DNA of 7,274 nt from Thermoplasmata archaeon (GTDB lineage Archaea > Thermoplasmatota > E2 > DHVEG-1): contig QMTB01000077.1 in assembly GCA_003649845.1 (NCBI GenBank), positions 1 to 7,274 of the forward strand. The letters are read 5' to 3'. The position numbers and the translations under genes were made by a program. Positions 1 through 5,901 of the stretch are shown piece by piece; positions within the stretch are counted from its first letter, which is position 1, and every line of letters begins with the position of its first letter. The notes beneath the pieces are model-generated. The model was given only the letters and a program-made list of their open reading frames with translations, ran no database searches and had not been told where the DNA came from.

Positions 1-2
1 AT

Positions 3-257
3 ATTACCCATAGATTTAGAGAGGAGATGAATAGAGGTTTAATAAAAAGAGATGCTATGAAGTTAGCTATTGAACGTACAGGTTTATCACTAGTTGAAGC
101 AGCTTCTACTACTGTTGCAGGTATAGCTTCCATCTTTTTCATGAATATATCTGCTTTACAAGAATTCGCCCTTCTAATTATTCTGATGACTATTTCTTCT
201 CTGATTGGAGCTGTTTTTATTTTACCAATATTCTATGATTTTAAATTTATTAAATAA
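3..257 (+). CDS. RND/MMPL-superfamily exporter, C-terminal fragment (5' end outside window)
   Basis: The frame is open from the left edge, so the ATG at 27 is an internal Met and not a start. The first visible residues, ITHRFREEMNRG, match the conserved cytoplasmic H-x-x-R-[FY]-R-E-E motif that lies between transmembrane helices in hydrophobe/amphiphile efflux (HAE3) and MMPL-type RND proteins. It is followed by the usual 'A...A...G..L..A..TT.AG' segment and two hydrophobic helices (about residues 40-55 and 57-80 of the fragment) ending in the ILPIFYD-type terminus. Such proteins use proton motive force to move lipids, hopanoid-like molecules or drugs across or within the membrane. Substrate cannot be told from this piece. 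It ends 8 bases before the convergent rpiA stop. Family assignment is fairly safe; subfamily is inference. Confidence 0.8.
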   Translation: MTHRFREEMNRGLIKRDAMKLAIERTGLSLVEAASTTVAGIASIFFMNISALQEFALLIILMTISSLIGAVFILPIFYDFKFIK

Positions 258-267
258 AAAAATTTTT
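256..267. terminator. A7T5 tract between convergent genes, possible bidirectional terminator
   Basis: The RND fragment stop (255-257) and the rpiA stop (266-268) are separated by 8 bases, within a run of seven A (256-262) followed by five T (263-267). Read on either strand this gives a T-rich tract at the gene end, which is the typical archaeal termination signal. No strong hairpin precedes it. Confidence 0.5.
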
Positions 268-958
268 AGGAGGAGGCTATCTCTTTTCCCAGTGTTATAA
301 TCCCTCTTTTACTCCCAACTATTACATCATCAACTAACCCTATGAATAAACCATTTTCTACTACACCAGGTATACTGTTTATCTCTCTTTCTAATTCCTC
401 AGGATTTTCAATTCTATCGAATTCACAATCCAATATATAGTTTCCATTATCCGTTATATACGGTTCATTCATAATGGTTCTAAGTTCTACATTACATCCA
501 AATTCTTCAAGGGATTTCTTAGTTGCCTTCCATCCAAATTTTACTACTTCTACTGGTAACGGAAAATCTATACCAAGTGATTTCACTACCTTGGTTTCAT
601 CTACTACAATTATCTCTATTTTTGAATGATATGCAACTATTTTCTCCCTTGTAAGGGCTCCTCCTCCACCTTTTATTAAATTGAGATTAGAATCTACTTC
701 ATCCGCTCCATCAATTGTTATATCAATGACAGGGTGTTCATCTAAAGTTGTTAATGGTATATTTTCTTGTTTAGCGATTTTTTTTGTCTGTAGAGATGTA
801 GGTATGCCCTGTATTTGTAACCCCTCTGATACAAGCTCCCCCAGTTTTTTAATAGCATATTTTATAGTGGAGCCTGTTCCTAATCCAACTATCATTCCAT
901 CTTCTATGTATTCTACAGCTTTTTCCGCAGCTATTCTCTTCATTTCTTCTTGATTCAA
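266..958 (-). CDS. rpiA: Ribose-5-phosphate isomerase A
   Basis: Cytosolic enzyme interconverting ribose 5-phosphate and ribulose 5-phosphate. In archaea it supplies ribose for nucleotides together with the reversed RuMP or pentose phosphate route. The 230 residues match the usual family length. Visible motifs are the phosphate-binding GTGST (27-31), the DGADEVD loop (83-89) and KGGGGALTREK (96-106). By comparison with E. coli RpiA (Asp81, Asp84, Lys94, Glu103, Lys121), the active-site residues are Asp83, Asp86, Lys96, catalytic base Glu105 and Lys123, all at a constant offset of two. The start is TTG at 958-956, chosen because GGTGA (967-963) sits four bases before it. The ATG at 943 (Met6) has no good site at normal distance but is the alternative. 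It is divergent from kptA and probably monocistronic. The gene is intact. Confidence 0.97.
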   Translation of the reverse strand: MNQEEMKRIAAEKAVEYIEDGMIVGLGTGSTIKYAIKKLGELVSEGLQIQGIPTSLQTKKIAKQENIPLTTLDEHPVIDITIDGADEVDSNLNLIKGGGGALTREKIVAYHSKIEIIVVDETKVVKSLGIDFPLPVEVVKFGWKATKKSLEEFGCNVELRTIMNEPYITDNGNYILDCEFDRIENPEELEREINSIPGVVENGLFIGLVDDVIVGSKRGIITLGKEIASS

Positions 959-994
959 ATCGTCACCATTTAGATGTAATGTCTAAAGGGTACA

Positions 995-1009
995 AAAATT
1001 TATACTTTA
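995..1009. promoter_or_regulatory. Shared AT-rich core promoter of divergent rpiA and kptA
   Basis: On the minus strand AAAG followed by TATAAAT resembles BRE plus TATA box. Transcription would start about 25 bases on, near 976, just before the rpiA GGTGA site. On the plus strand the same DNA reads TTTATA, predicting a start near 1025-1030, a few bases before the kptA ATG at 1033. One AT element therefore could serve both genes. This is inferred from spacing only. Confidence 0.5.
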
Positions 1010-1032
1010 TCTCTCTATTACTATTTTTTGTT

Positions 1033-1701
1033 ATGCTGTATCAATGTGAAGAACATGGCTATTATAGAGGTGAATACTGTCCTATATGCAATAAGAAAGG
1101 GAAGTTTCTAATGAATGAGAAAGAATTGAATTCTCTCAGTAGAATTTTAGCAGGTATACTACGTCACTTCCCTGAGAAATTTGGTTTAATGATGGATGGA
1201 AAAGGTTGGGTTGACCTATCTGCTCTTGTAAAAGCTATAGGGACTGAGAGATCCGGATTTTCATGGCTTAAACCCTATCATATTAAAGCTCTTGTAGAAA
1301 CTGATCCTAGAGAGAGATATCAGATTGATGGAGGTATGATCAGAGCTAAATATGGTCATTCAGTAGATGTAGAACTTGATGACCTGCCTCTAGCTGATTT
1401 AAAAGAATATTTTTATCCTGTTACAGAAGAAGAGGTGGATATCATACTTGAAGGTGGTATTCATCCTATTGATAGAAGAAAGGTTCATCTTAGCACTAGT
1501 GTAGAGAAAGCGATAGAAGCTGGTAGAGTAAGAACAGATAAGCCTTTGATCTTACGTATAGATGGAGAGAAGATTAAAAAAGATGGCATTAAAATATATC
1601 GTGCTAGTAAAGACGTGTGTATTACAGATAGTATAGATCATAAATATTTATCCAAAGTGGATGAATCAGAGATTCAGAAATTTCTGGAAGGAAAAAAATA
1701 A
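1033..1701 (+). CDS. kptA: RNA 2'-phosphotransferase, Tpt1/KptA family
   Basis: Transfers the 2'-phosphate of a spliced or repaired RNA to NAD+, giving ADP-ribose 1'',2''-cyclic phosphate and nicotinamide. I start it at the ATG at 1033, giving 222 residues. A longer frame from 979 exists, but its extra 18 residues are the translation of the promoter (hydrophobic, no ribosome site), whereas archaeal KptA proteins begin near the C..HG..RG..CP.C cluster. That cluster is Cys5, His8, Cys16, Cys19, a likely zinc site. Next come the winged-helix 'LAGILRHFPEKFGL' with the catalytic Arg44-His45, 'RAKYGHS' with Arg104 and His109, and 'RRKVHLSTS' with Arg148/149 and His152. These match the Arg-His-Arg-Arg tetrad of yeast Tpt1. 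The tRNA-Lys gene lies 31 bases downstream but has no intron, so proximity alone does not show substrate. Confidence 0.93.
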   Translation: MLYQCEEHGYYRGEYCPICNKKGKFLMNEKELNSLSRILAGILRHFPEKFGLMMDGKGWVDLSALVKAIGTERSGFSWLKPYHIKALVETDPRERYQIDGGMIRAKYGHSVDVELDDLPLADLKEYFYPVTEEEVDIILEGGIHPIDRRKVHLSTSVEKAIEAGRVRTDKPLILRIDGEKIKKDGIKIYRASKDVCITDSIDHKYLSKVDESEIQKFLEGKK

Positions 1702-1706
1702 AAATA
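1697..1706 (+). promoter_or_regulatory. Possible TATA box of tRNA-Lys
   Basis: An A-rich AAATAAAAATAG-like element overlaps the kptA stop. Its centre is about 30 bases before the tRNA 5' end, as expected for an archaeal tRNA promoter with a short leader. Sequence match is weak; co-transcription with kptA is also possible. Confidence 0.35.
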
Positions 1707-1732
1707 GTGAAGTATTGGAGGATTCTAATTCT

Positions 1733-1806
1733 GGGCTTGTAGCTCAGCTAGGTAGAGCAATCGGCTCTTAACCGATCGGTCAGGGGTTCGAATCCCCTCA
1801 AGCCCG
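1733..1806 (+). tRNA. tRNA-Lys (CTT anticodon)
   Basis: A complete 74-base cloverleaf without intron. The acceptor stem GGGCTTG (1733-1739) pairs with CAAGCCC (1799-1805); the discriminator is G1806. The D stem GCTC/GAGC is 1742-1745 with 1755-1758. The anticodon stem ATCGG/CCGAT (1760-1764, 1772-1776) encloses the loop CTCTTAA, placing CTT at 1767-1769, which reads AAG lysine codons. The variable loop has five bases and the T stem AGGGG/CCCCT encloses TTCGAAT. CCA is not encoded, so it must be added after transcription. All stems pair fully, so the gene looks functional. Confidence 0.97.
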
Positions 1807-1807
1807 C

Positions 1808-1829
1808 TTTATTTCTTTGAAGAAATAAA
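1808..1829 (+). terminator. Perfect inverted repeat next to the tRNA 3' end
   Basis: TTTATTTCTT (1808-1817) and its exact complement AAGAAATAAA (1820-1829) are separated by TG, starting two bases after the tRNA. It could fold as a hairpin in the tRNA trailer and act in termination or 3' processing, or be a protein-binding or integration-related palindrome. The rest of 1830-1905 shows nothing I recognise. Confidence 0.4.
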
Positions 1830-1905
1830 CTATTCTAAAAACCCAAATAGATATTCTCACAACTCCTCAAATTTTAAGGTGACAACTTTCTATACTATTA
1901 TACTG

Positions 1906-2159
1906 CTAGCATTTTATACCCGCTATTACATCCGAGAACTCTTCTCCAGATATAGGTGGAGCAACATATGCGACTATAATAGATTCATATTTTTCATTGC
2001 AGAAGAATGCGCCAATATCTAGTTTAATGGTATCTGGATGCGCTATATTTTCATAGAGGTTTAGATAGTTTAGATGTATATCATATTCATCCATAACCAT
2101 ATTCTTCCCATTTATTATAGCTATCCTTTGACCTTTGAACACTAGATTGATATTTGCAT
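1906..2159 (-). pseudogene. Small protein of unknown function, probable frameshift after the start codon
   Basis: An open frame of 78 codons can be read from a GTG at 2142 to TAG at 1906-1908, but no ribosome site is near that GTG. A strong one (GGAG, 2171-2168) sits eight bases before an ATG at 2159, two bases after the preceding gene's stop. That ATG frame ends after five codons. Restoring one A in the AAA run around 2155-2153 would join this ATG to the long frame and give 84 residues beginning M-Q-N-I-N-L-V-F. The protein is soluble, with alternating hydrophobic residues suggesting beta strands (IAIING, IIVAYVAPP), a conserved-looking DEYDIH and two Cys. I do not recognise the family. It is the last of four tightly spaced minus-strand genes. 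Translation from the GTG remains possible. Confidence 0.5.
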
Positions 2160-2161
2160 TA

Positions 2162-2461
2162 TTACTTCTCCTTCACTTCATTCTCTATGAGATTCTCCAT
2201 AGAACGTAGAATTCTACTATATGTGCCATCTGGTAGAAAAGCCATCCTAACAGTAGCAACTAGAAGTATACCTGGTGTTACACTTGCACGTGTATAAATC
2301 TTATATGCCGTATATGGAAGAGTTGAGTATATTTTACTTTCAATCTTTATATACTCCTTAGCCTTTGATTTTGCAGGATCTACAAGATATGTAAAAACTA
2401 GATAAATCCATATTACTATTAGATATGTTGCTATACCTGTAATTATCTTTAATGATTTCAT
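2162..2461 (-). CDS. Small single-pass membrane protein, unknown function
   Basis: This 99-residue protein has one N-terminal hydrophobic helix (about residues 5-27) after a short basic start (MKSLK), so it is probably anchored with the rest outside the cytoplasm. The remainder holds a Lys-rich segment (30-43), a Tyr-rich segment, a second weakly hydrophobic stretch (61-76, with VTPGILLVATV) and a charged C-terminal helix. I do not recognise a family. The ATG at 2461 overlaps the TGA of the upstream gene as ATGA, indicating translational coupling, and its own stop lies two bases before the ATG of the next gene. It is the only undamaged frame in the four-gene cluster. The tight spacing suggests that the small membrane proteins act together, but that is inference. 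Confidence 0.6.
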   Translation of the reverse strand: MKSLKIITGIATYLIVIWIYLVFTYLVDPAKSKAKEYIKIESKIYSTLPYTAYKIYTRASVTPGILLVATVRMAFLPDGTYSRILRSMENLIENEVKEK

Positions 2462-2748
2462 ACTACCACACCAATTATATTTAGAAATATCGCGCCCTTA
2501 GCTAGATTAACCTTCTTTTTATCTTCTAGAAATGCATGTATTCATCCTACTCCAATAATCGCAAATGCGATAGGAATAACTAGATCTCCAGGAAATCCGT
2601 ATACCACACTAATTGCAGCACTTACTGTATATAAACCAGAGAATACACCATAATACGTAGTAATCTCTCTATCTCTATAAGACCAATATGCATTGTGTAT
2701 CAAAATAGACATCGAAGTCATTGCCAATATTATAACAGCTAGATCCAT
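2458..2748 (-). pseudogene. Small polytopic membrane protein with an in-frame TGA
   Basis: The ATG at 2748 has a good ribosome site (GGTGA, 2762-2758, nine bases away). It opens 68 codons encoding hydrophobic helices at about 2-20, 33-51 and 54-68, with a YRDRE loop. The frame is stopped by TGA at 2544-2542. The same frame then stays open for 27 more codons with protein-like composition (a charged LEDKKK loop and a further hydrophobic helix) and ends at TGA 2460-2458, which overlaps the next gene's ATG. The natural reading is a 96-codon gene in which a TGG Trp codon became TGA. Truncation to 68 residues, readthrough or sequencing error are alternatives. I cannot assign a family. Confidence 0.55.
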
Positions 2749-2752
2749 AGGA

Positions 2753-3069
2753 TTATTTCACCTTTCCAGACACCCTAAAAGTGTCTAAATCTATTTCATG
2801 ATACTTTGATTTTACCATCATCTTTATAGATTTTATATCTAAATTTTCATCTTTTATACCAAACCATATCTTATTTATCTATCTACACTTACGTAAATTA
2901 GAGGTATCTTCACTCTGCTTAATTGAATATGGAAATTATCTAAATTGGAAGTATAATTGTAGAGATAAAAATTCAACTCCATAGATAAATACTCATATAA
3001 TATCCTTGATAATATGAAATACTCATTTAGCTTACATAATACTTCTAAAAACCGTTTAATTTTATACAT
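2753..3069 (-). pseudogene. Small protein of unknown function, frameshifted
   Basis: The first part starts at ATG 3069 (a TTG at 3078 is also open) and stops at TAA 2877-2875. A second frame displaced by one base is open from just after TAG 2882-2880 to TAA 2755-2753, encoding a protein-like stretch that includes KIWFGIKDEN and DTFRVSGKVK. A single missing base near 2880 would join them into about 105 residues. Its end carries the ribosome site of the next gene and lies four bases before that gene's ATG. The N-terminal half is rich in Tyr, Leu and Asn; no catalytic motif is visible. The region is very AT-rich. I do not recognise the family, and the join is inferred from reading frame and gene spacing only. 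Confidence 0.4.
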
Positions 3070-3088
3070 TGCTCTCAATGTTTAATAA

Positions 3089-3515
3089 TTATTCAGGAAT
3101 TGGAAAATATCTCCTTGAATTTAATGTCACATATATAGTAATACCTAAAATTATTATCTCCTAGAGTTATTCTCGATGTAGGCAGTTCTTTTACAATAAA
3201 AATTGCAAATATTATTCCATATACTGGTTCTAGACTATTTATTATGCTCGCTGTTTGAGCTTTAACTGTAGTTATAAAAAGAGAATGAGATATAGCTGTA
3301 AAAACCATTCCAAGTAAAAATAGAAATAATATATCTTTTATATGGAATATGGGATGGAAAATAAATAAGAGGGGAGTTAAAACTATTGTAGCTGAGATAT
3401 CTTGATAAAATGCAATTATAAAACTAGAATACTCCTCGATATATCTTCTATTCAAAATCGAGAGTATCGAGAAACTGAAACCAGATGCAACGCCCCATAG
3501 TGCACCTGAGTGATA
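3089..3515 (-). pseudogene. EamA/DMT-family transporter, C-terminal half, frameshifted
   Basis: The frame below 3515 reads as the second EamA domain of a drug/metabolite transporter: S-G-A-L-W-G-V-A-S-G-F at its start, four hydrophobic helices, then the family hallmark 'INSLEPVYGIIFAIFIVKELPTSR'. The open frame continues from there to a TGA at 3095-3093, but after 'ITLG' the expected last helix is found one frame over (3157-3089: IIILGITIYVTL, ending FPIPE). The GGAG at 3161-3158 thus has one base too many or two too few. Members normally have about 280-300 residues in two repeats. Here the first repeat is absent: a TAA lies at 3518-3516, and 3519-3604 gives only broken fragments before the permease gene ends. 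The gene is almost certainly non-functional if the sequence is right. Confidence 0.75.
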
Positions 3516-3604
3516 TTATTTGGAAAATGTCAGCGAACTACATACCTCGTTAAAGATAATGTCCAAGTGGAAGATTACAATCTAAGGTACATCTAGAAAT
3601 ATGT

Positions 3605-4436
3605 TCATATATCTCTTCTTTTAAAAAATTGTACAGCAAAAATAAGTGGTGTCATAACCCACAATAACTGTGAAAATACTATGCTACCAAGATTAACCCA
3701 TGAAGGGATATCGAAAGATATGCCCATTATCTTTTTTATACCGAAGGCCAGTAGAGTAGCAGTTTGGTTTCCATCCTGAGGACTTAGGAATAATTCATAC
3801 CAGAACCACTCCGGGAATGATGCTTTGCCGGTGTAGAGTTCTATGATAGATCCACCAGTAGCAGCATAGATTCCTAGCCATATTGTTCCAATGATCATAC
3901 CCCAGAAAAATATGAATATTCCTGCTCCAAGAGCCGTTGCTTTTCTTTTTAAAATCGACGAGAAAAAAAGCGATAAACTCACATAAAGTATACCTAATAA
4001 GATAGCGAGGGCCATGAATATTAAATAACCTCTCCATTCAGTGGCAGATGTTGCAATAGAAATAACTATCCCTGCAATGCCAAAACCGCTGAACACAGAA
4101 GCACAGATAACGCAGGATAAACCTAAAAACTTACCGAGGATAACATCTATTCTTTTTACAGGATATGTAAGTACAACAGAAAGGGCGCCACTTTCTGCCT
4201 CACCGGCGATCGCACCATATCCAAGCATGATTCCAATTATGGGTAGAAGCATAGATGAAAGCGTTAGGAGGGTTGCAATCGTTGCTTCCATCTCACCTAT
4301 TTCTCCCCCCTCCTGCTGCAATTGAAGAAGCAATAGTCATAATAAGAAATATTGCAGTGATAACTATAAGCCATTTATTTCTTACATTGTCCATGAACTC
4401 TTTTTTTGCAATTACCATGACCTTTCTGGCATTCAT
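3605..4436 (-). CDS. ABC-2 type permease (NosY-like), frameshifted at a G6 run
   Basis: Membrane subunit of an exporter paired with the ATPase upstream. The gene starts at ATG 4436, seven bases after a GGAGG site (4447-4443). The first 43 codons encode the family's N-terminus: a cytoplasmic 'IAKKEFMDNVRNKWL' segment, then helix 1. At the run of six G (4310-4305) that frame runs into a stop, while the frame shifted by one base continues 'GEIGEMEATIATLL..LGYGAIAGEAESGAL' with the typical five further helices and the end 'FAVQFFKRRDI'. Removing one G gives 276 residues, the normal length for COG1277 permeases. A shorter frame from TTG 4333 would lack helix 1. Either the copy is broken, or the run slips (phase variation), or it is a sequencing error. 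Substrate unknown. Confidence 0.85.
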
Positions 4437-5523
4437 TTTTTCCCTCCAGTAACTTTACAAAAACATCTTCTATAGAAGGTTCTATTGTTTGAAAATCCTT
4501 TATATCAATACCTATTTTCTTTATATCTTCTATGATCTGGAGTTTCTTTTTTCCATCACACGCAACAATAATTTCCTCATCTTTGATTTGAACCTCATAT
4601 ACACCTTCTATATCTTCTATATCTTTTGATGAAATCTTTTCTTTTTCCTTAATCTTTATAATTAATTTTGGTTTTATATTCAGTTTTTTGTTGAGATTTT
4701 CAATAGTATCCTCGGCAACAAGAAGACCTTTGTTTATTATACATACTCTATCGCATAACGCCTGTACTTCTGATAGTATATGTGAGGAAAACATGACTGT
4801 AGCGCCTTTTTCATTCAGATATCTTATTTTATCTCTTATAACCTTCATCCATCTTGGATCTAGTCCACTGGATGGTTCATCCAGTACATATATAGAGGGT
4901 GATCCAATCATCGCCTGTGCAAATCCTAAAAGCTGAATCATACCTTTTGAAAAAGTTCCAACTTTTCTGTTGGCTACATCTTGTAGACCTAATTCCTTCA
5001 AAATTTCAGGTACTACCGATTTATTTACCTCTTTTAACTCGCAGAAAAAATTAAGTGTTTGCACGGGAGTGAGATTGAGATAAAAGGATATTCTTTCGGG
5101 GAGATATCCTATCTCCTTTTTAACCTCTACATTGTCAGAGTGCATCCTTCTCCCATTTATATATACCTCCCCTGCTGTAGGATGTGTCAGTCCAAGAATC
5201 ATCTTTATAGTAGTGGTTTTACCAGCTCCATTAGGTCCTAGGAATCCAAAGATTTCACCTTTTTTAACATTAAAAGATACCTCTTGTGCTGCTTTAACAG
5301 AATTATATGTTTTTGAGAGGCTTCTAACTTGAATAGCGATGTTTCCACTGATTTCTTCCTTTAAATCTCTAGCAGTATCTTTTTTTGGAAAAATATATAC
5401 ACCTTTAGTAGAACATTTTGGGCAAACTATAGTGATCTTCTCTCCAGGGTTACCTTGTATCTCTATTATATGCTGACATTTAGGACATTTAACTTTTTTA
5501 TTAACCATAGTCTTATAGTGCAT
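4375..5523 (-). CDS. ABC exporter ATPase (CcmA/NatA type) with N-terminal zinc ribbon
   Basis: Cytoplasmic nucleotide-binding subunit that powers the ABC-2 permease encoded directly downstream. Residues 13-37 form a zinc-ribbon-like pair CPKC...CPKC (Cys13, 16, 34, 37). A linker leads to the ABC domain: Walker A GPNGAGKT (96-103), signature FSKGM (191-195; usually LSGGM/YSKGM), Walker B IYVLDEP (211-217, Glu216), D-loop SGLDP and switch His248. Residues 285-360 are the C-terminal beta domain of this family, ending IEDVFVKLLEG. The first ATG is 5523. A TATA-like element at 5536-5529 would place the RNA start near 5508, exactly at the second ATG (Met6, MVNKKVKCPKC), so a leaderless start there is attractive. 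The last 20 residues overlap the permease and look artificial: one more A at 4441-4436 would end the protein at LEGKK with an ATGA overlap. Confidence 0.93.
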   Translation of the reverse strand: MHYKTMVNKKVKCPKCQHIIEIQGNPGEKITIVCPKCSTKGVYIFPKKDTARDLKEEISGNIAIQVRSLSKTYNSVKAAQEVSFNVKKGEIFGFLGPNGAGKTTTIKMILGLTHPTAGEVYINGRRMHSDNVEVKKEIGYLPERISFYLNLTPVQTLNFFCELKEVNKSVVPEILKELGLQDVANRKVGTFSKGMIQLLGFAQAMIGSPSIYVLDEPSSGLDPRWMKVIRDKIRYLNEKGATVMFSSHILSEVQALCDRVCIINKGLLVAEDTIENLNKKLNIKPKLIIKIKEKEKISSKDIEDIEGVYEVQIKDEEIIVACDGKKKLQIIEDIKKIGIDIKDFQTIEPSIEDVFVKLLEGKNECQKGHGNCKKRVHGQCKK

Positions 5524-5528
5524 CAGGG

Positions 5529-5540
5529 CTTATACTTTAA
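5529..5540 (-). promoter_or_regulatory. TATA/BRE-like promoter of the ABC exporter operon
   Basis: On the minus strand TTAAAG followed by TATAAG reads as BRE plus TATA box. The expected start point, about 25 bases on, falls at or next to the ATG at 5508, giving a leaderless message for the ATPase with Met6 as first residue. Spacing-based inference. Confidence 0.45.
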
Positions 5541-5617
5541 TTCCTTTGCATAACTTGCATTTCGCTATCATAGTATTCAGAAAAGAGAAGCGTTAATGAA
5601 ATCAGAGAGCTATCTGG

Positions 5618-5778
5618 CTATGAAGAATAGACTATTTCATTAGATTGCATGGTGATAATAGATCTTCCTCTCTCTTTCACATCGTATACCTGATGAAAGC
5701 CTATCATAGTTCCTCTTTGAATATAGTATAAAACTGTTAATTTACTTTCACTATGTTTTTTCTTTCCATAATATTCAT
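5618..5778 (-). pseudogene. Possible small gene (about 53 codons), frameshifted at an A6 run
   Basis: A minus-strand frame open from 5806 to TAG 5620-5618 has protein-like composition with no ATG until 5707: LTVLYYIQRGTMIGFHQVYD, then VKERGRSIITMQSNEIVYSS. In the neighbouring frame an ATG at 5778 follows AAAGGT (5788-5783) and runs 13 codons to a TAA. Adding one A to the run of six at 5761-5756 would fuse them into a 53-residue protein beginning M-N-I-M-E-R-K-K. A TATA-like TTATAATTTAA lies near 5835-5845. The stop is 95 bases before the ABC ATPase start on the same strand. Family unknown; the fragment 'YYIQRGTMIGFHQVYDVKER' looks like a beta-rich small domain. It could also be chance reading in non-coding DNA. 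Confidence 0.3.
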
Positions 5779-5863
5779 TGATACCTTTAAATCGATGTTC
5801 TTTAGATTACTAAATCGCTAGAAGATATAGTTAAATTATAAGTAATATCTTGAGGCTAATGTA

Positions 5864-5886
5864 AAATTGAGAGATCTTTTCAATTT
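5864..5886. promoter_or_regulatory. Inverted repeat upstream of the glycosidase promoter, possible operator
   Basis: AAATTGA (5864-5870) and TCAATTT (5880-5886) form a perfect 7-base inverted repeat with a 9-base spacer that itself contains the palindrome AGATCT. Its centre is about 30 bases before the TATA box at 5902-5910, a typical position for an archaeal activator site. No known factor can be named. AT-rich DNA makes chance repeats likely. Confidence 0.3.
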
Positions 5887-5901
5887 AATTTTGATTAAGC
5901 C

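Noticed and set aside
681..953. 90-codon plus-strand frame inside rpiA
   Set aside because: It is the complement of a well-conserved gene, has Ser/Ile-rich shadow composition and no ribosome site.
1733..1806. Intron in tRNA-Lys that would give the neighbouring KptA a local substrate
   Set aside because: The tRNA is a complete 74-base cloverleaf with a seven-base anticodon loop and no insertion.
2542..2544. TGA as selenocysteine or reassigned tryptophan
   Set aside because: No recognisable SECIS-like structure seen nearby, and TGA serves as a normal stop for the permease; a nonsense change or error is simpler.
3795..4037. 80-codon minus-strand frame inside the permease
   Set aside because: Out-of-frame reading of the permease; the permease frame has the helices and family ending.
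4466..4477. 12-base palindrome CTTCTATAGAAG
   Set aside because: It lies within the ATPase coding sequence and encodes conserved residues near IEPSIEDV; no regulatory context.
4041..5332. Plus-strand frames across the ABC exporter genes
   Set aside because: Shadows of the Walker-motif ATPase and the permease, which read clearly on the other strand.
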